From NCBI GenBank assembly GCA_001873075.1, contig MNYL01000192.1, forward strand, positions 1-35,296: a stretch of DNA of 35,296 nt, given 5' to 3'. Positions 16,589-25,588 of the stretch are shown here, piece by piece (positions within the stretch are counted from its first letter, which is position 1; each line of letters begins with the position of its first letter). The notes under the pieces are model-generated. The model ran no database searches. It was not told where the DNA came from and saw nothing but the letters and a program-made list of their open reading frames with translations. Position numbers and translations under genes: made by a program. The DNA comes from Fibrobacteres bacterium CG2_30_45_31. Lineage in GTDB: Bacteria; Fibrobacterota; Fibrobacteria; Fibrobacterales; Fibrobacteraceae.

Positions 16589-16611
16589 GGCTCTCGAGAG
16601 AGACGAGAGCC
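16589..16611 (+). terminator. Hairpin after the metallopeptidase gene
   Basis: GGCTCTCG (16589-16596) and CGAGAGCC (16604-16611) form an eight-pair perfect stem with a seven-base loop, 31 bases past the stop. There is no proper T-run, so it may act as a weak terminator or an mRNA-stabilising hairpin. Confidence 0.45.
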
Positions 16612-16820
16612 TATTCTCGTTGATGCTATTGCCATTCCAGTGGGCTCCAACTGGCAGTAAAACTGTCAGTACGTTGCTCGAACCTCATTGCGCATTTTTC
16701 ATCATCCGAAACGGAAAAAAATCAAAAAAAACATCAATGAAACGCTATTTACACGGTTAATTTGAGATACTTGAATCTTTAAATAATGCCCAAAGTATAT
16801 TCGCAAACATTGAGGATTTT

Positions 16821-18521
16821 ATGCGACTTCGTTACACGAAAATGGTATTGATTTTTTTGTCCCTGATTATTTTGTCTTGTCAATCGGATTCCACTAGTGC
16901 AGATGAATTGTATAGCAGTCAAAACGCTGGTTCTTCATCATCAGATACATCGTATTCTAGCGAAGCTTACCGCAGTTCGTTTGCTGGATCTTCTTCAAGC
17001 TCAGATGATTTATACTCCAGTGCAACGGTTGGATCTTCTTCAAGTTATACTATATCCAGTAGTGCGGTGGTAGGGTCTTCCTCTTCTATTTCTACAGGTT
17101 CTACACCGATTTCGTTTTTGAAAGCGATGAATAGCAATCTTTTTCAGGATATAATCTTCAGGTTGCAATCGGACAGTTCTTATATTGCGGATGTTGCTTA
17201 CGAAGTCGATCTCAGTCGCATTATTCCCACATTTACCTACAGCGGAAAGGTAAAAATGGGGGATGTGCTACTTAAAAGCGGAATCACATCGGTAAATTTC
17301 TTGAATGAAACGATCCTTCAATTCGATGGCAAAACGGTGAAATTCCATGTGGTACGACAATATACCATTCCGACACTTCATATCAATACTCAAAATAGTG
17401 CGGAAGTCGCCTCTGACACGGAATATGTCAGATGTTCTTTGATCCTTGATGGAAAGAATAGGTATGCAGATTACTCCGCAACCGATGTGGCGATTCGGCA
17501 ACGGGGTAATTCCTCGCGCACTTATTATGACAAGAAACCTTATCGTTTGAAATTAGGCTCCAAATCGGCTCTTCTTGGGTTAAAAGAAGACAAAGATTGG
17601 GTCCTTCTGGCCAATTACCGAGACCCTACAAACTTTATGAATGCCGTTGTCTTTGATATGGCTCGCTATATGGAATTGCCCTATACCAATTCGAATCGAT
17701 TTGTGGAGGTGTATCTCAATGACATTTATATCGGCATGTACCAACTCACAGAACAAATTGAACAAGGAACAAACCGAGTGGCTGTGGATGAGGCCACTGG
17801 AGTGCTCTTGAATCTTGATCTTGACGATGGACCGGAACTTGCCTCCAGTGCAGGCAATAATTTTTATTCAAGCGTTTATGAATTGCCGGTCTGTGTTAAA
17901 AATCCAAAGAATCAGACGTCTGCTCAGCTCGATGCTATCAAAGCGGATTTTGCAGTGCTCGAAAATCACATAAAAAATGGTGAATACACAGCACTTTCCT
18001 CACGCCTTGATATTCAATCTTTCATTGATTTTCTCCTTATTCAGGAATTAACAAGGAATGTCGAATTGGTCAGCCCTCGGAGTATGTATATGTACAAAAG
18101 TTCTGACAACATTTACCATTTCGGTCCTGTTTGGGATTTTGATGGGGGCTTCGCCTTTGATTGGGCTTCTATGTCAGAGGGACATGAATATTTTGGCAGT
18201 CAATCGTGGTTGATGGGGTCTTCTAATCCAGCCGCTCATCCTCTGGACGCCTACGATAGTATTCCTAGATTTTTTGTAGATCTCTTTGCCAATGAGGATT
18301 TTGTGGCGGCATACAAATCGCGTTGGAATAAACTAAAATCAGGAATTCTGGAATATACGTTTGCAAAATTGGACGATTATGTGCGGCATTGTGATTCTGC
18401 GGTGGTCAATAATGCTAAAAAGTGGCCGATTGGCAAAGATCCTGATACAGAAATACAACGGATGCAATCTTGGTTGACGGAGCGTATTTCGAGCTATTCC
18501 ACGGTGGTAGAAAGTTATTGA
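16821..18521 (+). CDS. CotH-like kinase-fold lipoprotein with Ser-rich stalk
   Basis: This 566-residue lipoprotein has the signal LSLIILSC with Cys20 as the lipid anchor. A stalk rich in Ser, about residues 30-95, repeats GSSSS and YSS units. The CotH domain (about 185-545) contains RQRGNSSRTYYDKKPYRLKL with RGNSS at 228-232 and PVWDFDGGF with Asp439 and Asp441, the hallmarks of the CotH atypical protein-kinase fold. Bacillus CotH phosphorylates a spore coat protein. In Fibrobacter-like organisms such proteins are outer-surface and often cellulosome- or polysaccharide-associated, so it may phosphorylate or bind neighbouring secreted proteins. The start has TGAGGA upstream. It converges with the PL11 gene. 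Confidence 0.85.
   Translation: MRLRYTKMVLIFLSLIILSCQSDSTSADELYSSQNAGSSSSDTSYSSEAYRSSFAGSSSSSDDLYSSATVGSSSSYTISSSAVVGSSSSISTGSTPISFLKAMNSNLFQDIIFRLQSDSSYIADVAYEVDLSRIIPTFTYSGKVKMGDVLLKSGITSVNFLNETILQFDGKTVKFHVVRQYTIPTLHINTQNSAEVASDTEYVRCSLILDGKNRYADYSATDVAIRQRGNSSRTYYDKKPYRLKLGSKSALLGLKEDKDWVLLANYRDPTNFMNAVVFDMARYMELPYTNSNRFVEVYLNDIYIGMYQLTEQIEQGTNRVAVDEATGVLLNLDLDDGPELASSAGNNFYSSVYELPVCVKNPKNQTSAQLDAIKADFAVLENHIKNGEYTALSSRLDIQSFIDFLLIQELTRNVELVSPRSMYMYKSSDNIYHFGPVWDFDGGFAFDWASMSEGHEYFGSQSWLMGSSNPAAHPLDAYDSIPRFFVDLFANEDFVAAYKSRWNKLKSGILEYTFAKLDDYVRHCDSAVVNNAKKWPIGKDPDTEIQRMQSWLTERISSYSTVVESY
16911..17100 (+). repeat. Ser-rich stalk repeats in the CotH-like gene
   Basis: Four degenerate units of roughly 17-19 residues built on GSSSS followed by a YSS or SSS cluster occur in tandem. 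Similar but shorter Ser linkers occur in the metallopeptidase and GH54 genes. The codons vary (TCT, TCA, AGC, AGT), so the peptide is selected rather than the DNA. Confidence 0.6.
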
Positions 18522-18550
18522 AGGCCCCGTCCTTTATGGACAGAGCCTTT
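18521..18550. terminator. Shared hairpin terminator between convergent CotH and PL11 genes
   Basis: AAGGC and GCCTT flank an inner GTCC/GGAC stem with a three-base internal loop on each side. It lies between two convergent stops only 47 bases apart. A T-run is weak on either side, so bidirectional function is an inference. Confidence 0.5.
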
Positions 18551-18568
18551 GGGGTTAAATTCTAAAAT

Positions 18569-19560
18569 TTATTTCACGTTTGCAATTCTTGCAGAGGTAA
18601 CGATGCTTCCGTTAAAACGAACTTGTACCCAATAAACGCCTTGGGGGAGCCTTTCTTTGCCGGTGGTGAGTTGGGTTTCCCCAGCAGACACGCTTTTTGA
18701 GAAGCTCGAAATGCGGTGTCCCAGTAAATCAAACATGTCCATTTGCACAAAACCAGGGATGGGTGCGCTTAATAATTCCTGTGTGGGATCGTAGAATATT
18801 TTTTGGAAATCAGCTTGTTGCAGAATTATTGTCGTGCCTGTATCTGATTCATCCCATAGAGTGACACCCGCGACATCAAATTCAAACTGGTCCATATTCG
18901 GGCCACCATCGGCGCCCATCGAAGCCAGCTTCAGTGTATTCAAACCTTCGACGAGAGTGACACTCAGGCTCACAGAATCCCATGTGGTCCATGTATTGGT
19001 TTTTGCAAAAGGAGCAGCCCCCATGGAAATCGCGTTTAAGGTTACATCCATGTTTCGTGCAGCAGTACCTCCGTTGGCAAAGCGAATGACGAGCGTGGCG
19101 TTGCCCGCTGTGATCGCTTTCAATTTCCAGAGAGCATAACTGTCTGTACTGTTTGTAAAGTTATAATAGCCACTGTCAATCCATCCCGTGTTCTTTTCTT
19201 CGTACTCGCCAAATCCATCGGCAGGATAAGCGGCGTTCACGCTTGATAAAAGGGTTGTGGGTACGGAAGTGGTTGTCGCCCTTGCTACGACTGTGAGGGT
19301 CCCCGTTTGTGTTGTTGCATCCCCTTCTCCGCCGATGGTTGTAATCGTGAACGTATAGGTTCCCGCTATCGTTGGCGTTCCGCTGATGCGGAGTGTAGCA
19401 CTTGCCGTGTTGAGTGTTGCTGTGACACCGTTCGGGAGGCCTGTAGCTTGAGCACCAGTACAGTTCGCGTAAGTGTAAAAGAAACTTTCAATGGTATCCC
19501 CGAGGAGAATGGTTTGAATTGCGGCTCCCGTGCCATCTTTTACAAGTTTCGGATATGGAG
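18569..19560 (-). repeat. Copy 2 of the duplicated Ig-CBM35-tail cassette
   Basis: This is the partner of the cassette at 11110-12093. The CBM35 part is the most conserved; the linker before the tail and the tail itself differ more. The left boundary is approximate. Confidence 0.75.
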
Positions 19561-21385
19561 TGGCTCCCACGAGTTCAATATCAGGTGTGGGAGCTTTGGC
19601 AATACCAGCACCGAGCCAGAATCCAAGATGAGGTGGTTGATTGTAGGCTGTGTTCTGCCAGGACATGGCGAGACGATAAACAGGGTCGTGGGCGAGTGTG
19701 TAAAGACGGTGTGTCGTAGGGATTGTCGTCGTGTACAGGTAAAGTTTGGAAGCATTGTCATGAACGATCACTTCTTCGCGCCAGTCGCCCAGAATATCGC
19801 CGCTGAAGTTGGGTGTCGCCTTCGTTGAATTACAGGAATACCCATTCAAGGTAAGTAATGCCGTATTTTTGCTTGTGCTGCTGTTCCACTTGCTGATGGT
19901 AATATTATCTAACAGTTCATCGAGCAAGTCGCCGTCCCAGTAAACGCGAAAATTATAGGCCGGGCGGGAAGAAGAGAGCACCGTACCACTTTTGGAATAG
20001 GTATTGTAATTTGCCCCGGACCACATTTCATAACCTGCAGAGGTTGAATCCACATCGCCGGCTACGCCGCGCCCGTTATCGGTTCCCGTTTTGACTCCCC
20101 AGAGAATTTTTCCCGTTTTTGCATCATGCAATTCAAAACCATATGCCGCTGAGGTTTCTTCATGAACGCTCCATACTTCCAACCCTGCGTTATTCGGGTC
20201 CATATCTCCTAGGTGCATTGCATCACCATGGCTGAGTCCCGTGCGGTACATGAATGTGCCATCATGATCAATGGCGCAGGCCCCTTCAATAATCTCATCT
20301 TTGCCATCGCTATCAACATCGCCTGCGGTAACGCTATGGTGCCCTTGTCCGTAACATTCTGAACCTTTGGTTGCCGCATTGTAATACCAGCGCTGAGAAA
20401 GTGTTTTGCCATCCCAGTCATAGGCAGTGACGGCCATGCGGGTGTAATAGCCGCGCTGAAAAACCATGCTGGGTTTCACACCATCCAAGTAAGCGTTGGT
20501 CGCAAGAAAACGATCGACGCGATTTCCGTAGGAGTCCCCCCAGCTGGAAACCGTGCCACGCGCAGGATTGTAGTTGACGGTCGCCATTTCCTTGCCGGTT
20601 TCTCCATTGAAAATCGTAAGATATTCGTTGCCACTCAGAATGTAGCCGCTGGAGTTGCGAAAGTCTTTGCTGTCATCATCAGAGGCGGCGGGACCCGTGC
20701 TGAGGTAAGTTCCTGTGCCATCTTTGGTGCCGGGGGCGGTTTTTACGGCAAGCTCTGCTTTGCCATCGGAATCGTAGTCGCCAACCAACATTTGTGTGTA
20801 ATGCGCTCCCGCACGAATATTGACACCGAGATCAATGCGCCAGAGTTTGGTCCCATCCAGTTTATAGGCATCTAAAAAAACATTCCCTGTATAACCTTTG
20901 AGTGAATTGTCCTTGGAATTGCTCGGATCCCATTTGAGGATTAATTCATATTCTCCATCCCCATCCAGATCTCCCACAGCAATATCATTGGGCGAGTAAG
21001 TGTAGCTTCCGCTGGTATTTGTGCCTCCCGCGGGGCGATCCAGATTGATGGTAAGTGCCTGGCTTGCCCAGACATCAACCGTCTTGTCTCTGGAGCTTTC
21101 CACACCATTAATGACAGGGCGTACCGAATAAGCAGACGATGTGGTGCCGGAAGCATCCGTATAGTTGCTCGCTCCAGTAATCGTGGAAACATTAATTTTT
21201 GTCCCATCTCTGTAAAGATTAAATCCAGTGGTGGCTGCATCTGTGCCAAGGATACGCCAACTGAGAAAAACGCCTCCCGAAACTTTAATGGCAACAAGGC
21301 CGCGATCAAGATTTTCCATCTGCCTCGTTGCAAAAGAAAGCCCGAAAACCATCAATATGGATACCACAAATAACCCAACTCTCAT
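18569..21385 (-). CDS. Secreted rhamnogalacturonan lyase (PL11) with Ig-like, CBM35 and sorting domains
   Basis: This 938-residue enzyme has a signal peptide to about residue 19 and the PL11 start MENLDRGLVAIKVSGGVFLSW. The eight-bladed propeller region (about 120-600) carries calcium-binding Asp-rich loops such as DLDGDGEYE, DYDSDGKAE and DVDSDGKDE, plus GQGHHSV, SHGDAMHLGD and GDWREEV, all typical of the family. PL11 cleaves the rhamnogalacturonan I backbone of pectin. The C-terminus adds a putative-Ig module, CBM35 and a sorting-type tail, nearly a copy of the tail of the pectate lyase at 11110-13641. AAGGAG lies six bases before the ATG. Together with the PL1 enzymes it covers both pectin backbones. 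Confidence 0.93.
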   Translation of the reverse strand: MRVGLFVVSILMVFGLSFATRQMENLDRGLVAIKVSGGVFLSWRILGTDAATTGFNLYRDGTKINVSTITGASNYTDASGTTSSAYSVRPVINGVESSRDKTVDVWASQALTINLDRPAGGTNTSGSYTYSPNDIAVGDLDGDGEYELILKWDPSNSKDNSLKGYTGNVFLDAYKLDGTKLWRIDLGVNIRAGAHYTQMLVGDYDSDGKAELAVKTAPGTKDGTGTYLSTGPAASDDDSKDFRNSSGYILSGNEYLTIFNGETGKEMATVNYNPARGTVSSWGDSYGNRVDRFLATNAYLDGVKPSMVFQRGYYTRMAVTAYDWDGKTLSQRWYYNAATKGSECYGQGHHSVTAGDVDSDGKDEIIEGACAIDHDGTFMYRTGLSHGDAMHLGDMDPNNAGLEVWSVHEETSAAYGFELHDAKTGKILWGVKTGTDNGRGVAGDVDSTSAGYEMWSGANYNTYSKSGTVLSSSRPAYNFRVYWDGDLLDELLDNITISKWNSSTSKNTALLTLNGYSCNSTKATPNFSGDILGDWREEVIVHDNASKLYLYTTTIPTTHRLYTLAHDPVYRLAMSWQNTAYNQPPHLGFWLGAGIAKAPTPDIELVGATPYPKLVKDGTGAAIQTILLGDTIESFFYTYANCTGAQATGLPNGVTATLNTASATLRISGTPTIAGTYTFTITTIGGEGDATTQTGTLTVVARATTTSVPTTLLSSVNAAYPADGFGEYEEKNTGWIDSGYYNFTNSTDSYALWKLKAITAGNATLVIRFANGGTAARNMDVTLNAISMGAAPFAKTNTWTTWDSVSLSVTLVEGLNTLKLASMGADGGPNMDQFEFDVAGVTLWDESDTGTTIILQQADFQKIFYDPTQELLSAPIPGFVQMDMFDLLGHRISSFSKSVSAGETQLTTGKERLPQGVYWVQVRFNGSIVTSARIANVK

Positions 21386-21569
21386 AAAAACTCCTTGTGA
21401 GCCCTAATTTCAATTCTGTATACAAAAGATATTGTGAAAATGGAAGATCGTCTCTATTCTGTTTTTTTTGCGTTGTCTCTGAACAACGGTAAATTATCCC
21501 CACTAAGGCATTTTGTTTTGGGTCTGTCTATGTTATGGAAAGTCGTGAACTGTTCACTAAGGGTTACAT

Positions 21570-24500
21570 GTGATTACGAATAAATTAAAGAATTTTTCCC
21601 TGGCGGGCCTCTCTATAAATCAATTTAGTGTCAGAATGGCTTTGATTCTTCGTCGCTTCTCATGCCGGATTCCGCCTGATCAATTTGGTTTTATTTCTTG
21701 CAAATCAACTTTCAGAGGTGCCCTTGCATTACTTTCCGCTGGGGGCTTGGTGTTGGCAGCAACTCCCGTAATCACGGTAGATTTCGATCAAAGTGGCAGA
21801 CAAATGAGCGAAGTCACAGAATCCAATTATACCCCATGGGTGGTGACAGGAGTTACTTCTGCCGATACGACTTTGGAAAATGTGAAAATTACCATTTCAA
21901 AGTCAGGGAGCGCAGGTACGGCACTTGCGACCAATTGGTATAAGACCGGGGTCCAGTCTCCTTACTATGCAAAACTTGTGTGCGATGGTATCTATGTCGC
22001 AGACGGCAATTCCGGCGGGGCCATTCAGCTCCAATTTGACAATCTCCCTGCGGGGACGCACACGCTTTTAACGTACCACAATAATGTGGACAGTCCAGAT
22101 GCTTACACCTTCAGCAAGGTCGATGTCTCGGTCAATGGTATCAAGCAGGAGACCATCACGCCGACGACCCGGGCGACTTCCACAGCGGAAGCTGCCACTT
22201 CTTTTGTTTCGTTCACGGTGGCTGCTGGCGGGAGAGCCACCATTCTCTATACGCCTTCTTCTTCAGCGACTTTCAAAAACGTGCTAATCAATGGTTTTGC
22301 TCTCAATGTGGTGAATAGTGCAAAACAGGCACAAAATCCTTCACCTGCAAATCTTAACGATCATGCGGAAGCAACGAGCGGAACTTTGACTTTGAGTTGG
22401 AATGCGGCGAGTGGGGTTAGTTCTCACCAAGTTTATTTCGGCACGGATTCCCTTGCGCTTACGACAGCGACAACCCTCAGCAGTTATTATCAAGGGTCAC
22501 AGACAGGAACTTCATTTAATGCTTCCGGTCTTTACATAGGAAATACTTATTTTTGGCGTGTGGATGAAGTGGACGCTTCGGGCACGGTGACTTTAGGGAA
22601 TGTGTGGCGATTCCGCATTGCTCGTCTTGCCTTTGAGGGGGCTGAAGGCTACGGTCGTATGGCTCGCGGGGGTCGTGGCGGTCAAGTGGTTTATGTGACG
22701 AATCTGAACGATTCAGGCACAGGAAGTTTGCGCGATGCGGTTGAAAATGATATAGGGCCTAGAACTATTGTTTTCAATGTCGCGGGAGTGATTGCGCTTC
22801 AATCCCGGCTTTCGCTGAGTAGTTCATACGTTACGGTGGCGGGGCAGACGGCTCCAGGCAAAGGCATTACTATTCGAGCGGCTCCTTTTGGAATGAGTGG
22901 TGGATCGGATAATATCATCCGTTTTCTCCGCGTACGTCTTGGTGCCGGACAGACGTATGACGGTATGGGCATGGCGGGGAGCAACTTTTCCATTTTGGAC
23001 CATTGCTCCATTAGTTGGACCATTGATGAAGCCTTTAGTTCCCGTAATTCAAAAAATGTGACATTGCAACGGACCTTGATTTCGGAAGCCTTGAATATTG
23101 CAGGTCATCAGAATTATCCCGCAGGGACCGCTCACGGCTATGCGGCTACCATTGGTGGTGACATCGGTAGCTTCCATCACAATTTGCTCGCGCATAATGA
23201 GGGGCGCAACTGGAGTATGGGAGGAGGCCTTGATGGTGATGGTTATTATGCGGGCAAACTCGATATTTTTAATAATCTCGTCTATAACTGGGGCGGTCGT
23301 GCTACGGACGGTGGCGCAAACCAAGTGAACTTTGTGAATAATTATTATAAAGAAGGTGATGCGACGAGGTTGCATAGTATGTTGATCGCAAATCTTGAAG
23401 GCAAAGGACAAGGCTCGCAGAGTTATTATTATTCGGGCAACGTTTTGCAGGCGGCATCGGGGAGCTTTACTTGCGATGGAACGAATAACGAATGTGGTCG
23501 TGCATACACGATTGCAGAGACCCAAGTGCTCGATTGGACTCTTTGGGTAAACAAACCATTTTTCCCCTCGTATGCGGCCATTCAGACGGCGAAGCAGGCT
23601 TATAAAGACGTTCTTTCCGATGTGGGCATGAAAATGCCTGTATTGGATGATCACGACACGCGCATTATTAAGGAAACCAAAAATAGAACCTATACCTACA
23701 CGGGAAGCGTCTCTGGATTGGAGGGCCTTCCCGATGATGAAGATGATGTGGGTGGGTATGAAAGTTATCCATCCGTCTCTTGGGCGGACTCGTATGACAC
23801 CGATCGGGATGGGCTCCCGAACTGGTGGGAAAAAATGTTTGGTCTGGATACAAATTCGACTTCGGGCGATTTCTCTAATGCCAATAAAGATCGCGACGGC
23901 ACAGGCTACACAGAACTGGAACGCTTCTTAGAATGGCTCGCCACTCCGAATTACAAATTTGACGGAACGGAATCCCAGGTTATTGATCTCAGCGCTTTTA
24001 CCAAAGGTTATGACAATGGAACGTATTCATTAGTCTCTGTTCCGAGTCATGTGACGGCTTCCATTTCGGGAACCAAACTCACGGTCGCCTTACAATCCAG
24101 TTTTGGAGGTGCTGCCTACATCACCTGGAAAATAATGGATAGCGCGGGCGATACCTTTACACGCAGAATCGGGATTCGCGGGGATGCCGCAGCCTCGGTA
24201 TCCGCTCCCACGCTCACTAAATGTGGTGCTGGCAGCTCTTCGCAGTCTGTCCTCAAGGATAGTGCCATTACCGATTTCTGCTATACATGGACTGGGGCAA
24301 CCACCGTCTCTGTAGCAGGTTTCCCTTCCGGGATCGGGATCAGCATTGATAATGCGGCTCAAAAGGTAAATATAAGTGGTTATGCGCAAGATGACTTAGG
24401 TGCTTATCCATTTACGGTGGTCACTGTGGGTGGTACTTCAGAAGTCACGAAAAAAGGAACCATTACGATTATGGAATCTTCAACGGCGCTGAATATTCTC

Positions 24501-24737
24501 TCGGCACCTCGCATTATCCCTTTGATCACCTCTGATTATATCTATGTGTCTGGATTGCATCCCAATACAGAGCTTGTGATAACTGATATGAGTGGAAAAC
24601 ATTTATTAAAACGTAAAGTTTTGGGTGAATTTTCCGGAGAAACCCAAATGGATTTGCGCGATTATAAGGCGGGGGTCTTTTTATTAACGATTCAGGATTC
24701 CGGTAAACGCAGCGTTTTCAAAATTACGAAGCAATAG
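21570..24737 (+). CDS. Secreted multidomain pectate lyase (PL1) with C-terminal sorting domain
   Basis: This product has 1055 residues from GTG 21570. After an unusual N-terminus, an export-like hydrophobic stretch (GALALLSAGGLVLAA, 50-64) precedes a beta-sandwich module (about 66-247), an FnIII-like module (about 255-350) and the beta-helix lyase domain from 354 (EGAEGYGRMARGGRGG, NLNDSGTGSLRDAV, AGQTAPGKG, DHCSISW). DTDRDGLPNWW is a calcium-binding segment, followed by Ig-like modules and a sorting-type tail. It should cleave homogalacturonan. The start is uncertain: ATG at 21636 is an alternative, and residues 44-51 are encoded by an insertion-sequence end (21700-21723), so the native signal-peptide start may have been replaced. 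Confidence 0.85.
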   Translation: MITNKLKNFSLAGLSINQFSVRMALILRRFSCRIPPDQFGFISCKSTFRGALALLSAGGLVLAATPVITVDFDQSGRQMSEVTESNYTPWVVTGVTSADTTLENVKITISKSGSAGTALATNWYKTGVQSPYYAKLVCDGIYVADGNSGGAIQLQFDNLPAGTHTLLTYHNNVDSPDAYTFSKVDVSVNGIKQETITPTTRATSTAEAATSFVSFTVAAGGRATILYTPSSSATFKNVLINGFALNVVNSAKQAQNPSPANLNDHAEATSGTLTLSWNAASGVSSHQVYFGTDSLALTTATTLSSYYQGSQTGTSFNASGLYIGNTYFWRVDEVDASGTVTLGNVWRFRIARLAFEGAEGYGRMARGGRGGQVVYVTNLNDSGTGSLRDAVENDIGPRTIVFNVAGVIALQSRLSLSSSYVTVAGQTAPGKGITIRAAPFGMSGGSDNIIRFLRVRLGAGQTYDGMGMAGSNFSILDHCSISWTIDEAFSSRNSKNVTLQRTLISEALNIAGHQNYPAGTAHGYAATIGGDIGSFHHNLLAHNEGRNWSMGGGLDGDGYYAGKLDIFNNLVYNWGGRATDGGANQVNFVNNYYKEGDATRLHSMLIANLEGKGQGSQSYYYSGNVLQAASGSFTCDGTNNECGRAYTIAETQVLDWTLWVNKPFFPSYAAIQTAKQAYKDVLSDVGMKMPVLDDHDTRIIKETKNRTYTYTGSVSGLEGLPDDEDDVGGYESYPSVSWADSYDTDRDGLPNWWEKMFGLDTNSTSGDFSNANKDRDGTGYTELERFLEWLATPNYKFDGTESQVIDLSAFTKGYDNGTYSLVSVPSHVTASISGTKLTVALQSSFGGAAYITWKIMDSAGDTFTRRIGIRGDAAASVSAPTLTKCGAGSSSQSVLKDSAITDFCYTWTGATTVSVAGFPSGIGISIDNAAQKVNISGYAQDDLGAYPFTVVTVGGTSEVTKKGTITIMESSTALNILSAPRIIPLITSDYIYVSGLHPNTELVITDMSGKHLLKRKVLGEFSGETQMDLRDYKAGVFLLTIQDSGKRSVFKITKQ
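21604..21723 (+). mobile_element. Diverged IS-end remnant inside the 5' end of the pectate lyase gene
   Basis: GCAAATCAACTTTCAGAGGT followed by GCCC (21700-21723) is a diverged copy of the right-end repeat. At 21604 the sequence GGGCCTCTCTATAAATCAAT is a weaker match to the left end. If both are real, a roughly 120-base relic covers codons 12-51 of the lyase reading frame. The right end is moderately convincing, the left end weak. Confidence 0.45.
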
Positions 24738-24796
24738 TTTCTTTCATCACCATCAAAACGCCTTTGCCTGTATTTGCATTTGCCGGGGGTGTTTTT

Positions 24797-25588
24797 CTAC
24801 CAAGGTACGCCACCCAGATTCTGTGTCGCCATACGTCCCATTTCGGCCCCGGCCATCAATGCTTTTTCAACATTTCTCGACTGGTAGTATTCGCTGGTAA
24901 AACCCGCTTGATAAGCATCGCCGCAGCCTGTAGTATCAACAACTTTATCTACGGGCAACGCTTTTTGAAAATGGGGGACTCCCTTTTCAAAGGCATAACT
25001 CCCCCCCGATCCGCAAGTTAACACTATCAGGGATTGATATTCTTTTGACAACCGAAGCAGATCATCGTATTGCTTTTCCGTACCGCCAAAATAGGCGATA
25101 TCCACTTTCCCTTTTCCAGCTTCTAAAAGTTCATAGGTATCAAAATGAAGATAATCGACAACCAGAAAATTATCTTTACTTTTCTGTCGCAAGGTCGCCT
25201 CATAATTGCCGCCAGTAGCATGAGTGGACCATATTTCGTAAGCTTGAATAAATTGCCAATCGGATTCACTAAGTACAAATTCACCATATACTCCATTTTT
25301 CCATGCGCCCTCTACGCCAAAACGTTCGCCTTTTTCATCATTCACAATTTGATTACAGGCAGTTATTCCTGCGAGCCGGTAAAGATGCGACACGTTTACT
25401 TGATTTTTCTCCAGTAACTTCCTGATATCCTCGCCGGCAACATCGATACCAACGGCTCCAACAAATGCAGTCTCATGCCTTAATTGCTTAAACCGAATGG
25501 ATTGATTGAGAGCATTGCCCCCTGCAAAGTATTTTTTTTGTTGTGGAAAGAAATCCATAGCGGCTACTGTAAAACAGGCGACTTTCAT
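24797..25588 (-). CDS. PfkB-family sugar kinase, FrlD-like (fructoselysine 6-kinase type)
   Basis: This 263-residue cytoplasmic kinase has the ribokinase/PfkB fold: FAGGNALNQSI near the N-terminus and DTTGCGDAYQAGF near the C-terminus, holding the anion hole and catalytic Asp. Its layout resembles E. coli FrlD (AGGNALN, GVYGEFVLSESDW, a closing GVPW like FrlD's HGAW), which phosphorylates fructoselysine; other sugar kinases remain possible. It is slightly shorter than usual PfkB kinases (about 300), as FrlD is. GAGGT lies before the ATG. No deglycase (frlB) or transporter is beside it, so it seems an isolated gene within the polysaccharide locus. Confidence 0.75.
   Translation of the reverse strand: MKVACFTVAAMDFFPQQKKYFAGGNALNQSIRFKQLRHETAFVGAVGIDVAGEDIRKLLEKNQVNVSHLYRLAGITACNQIVNDEKGERFGVEGAWKNGVYGEFVLSESDWQFIQAYEIWSTHATGGNYEATLRQKSKDNFLVVDYLHFDTYELLEAGKGKVDIAYFGGTEKQYDDLLRLSKEYQSLIVLTCGSGGSYAFEKGVPHFQKALPVDKVVDTTGCGDAYQAGFTSEYYQSRNVEKALMAGAEMGRMATQNLGGVPW

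Noticed and set aside
16905..17100. Short repeated DNA units that might suggest a CRISPR or satellite array
   Set aside because: The repeats are degenerate codons for a Ser-rich stalk in a lipoprotein; no conserved repeat-spacer pattern exists anywhere in the window.
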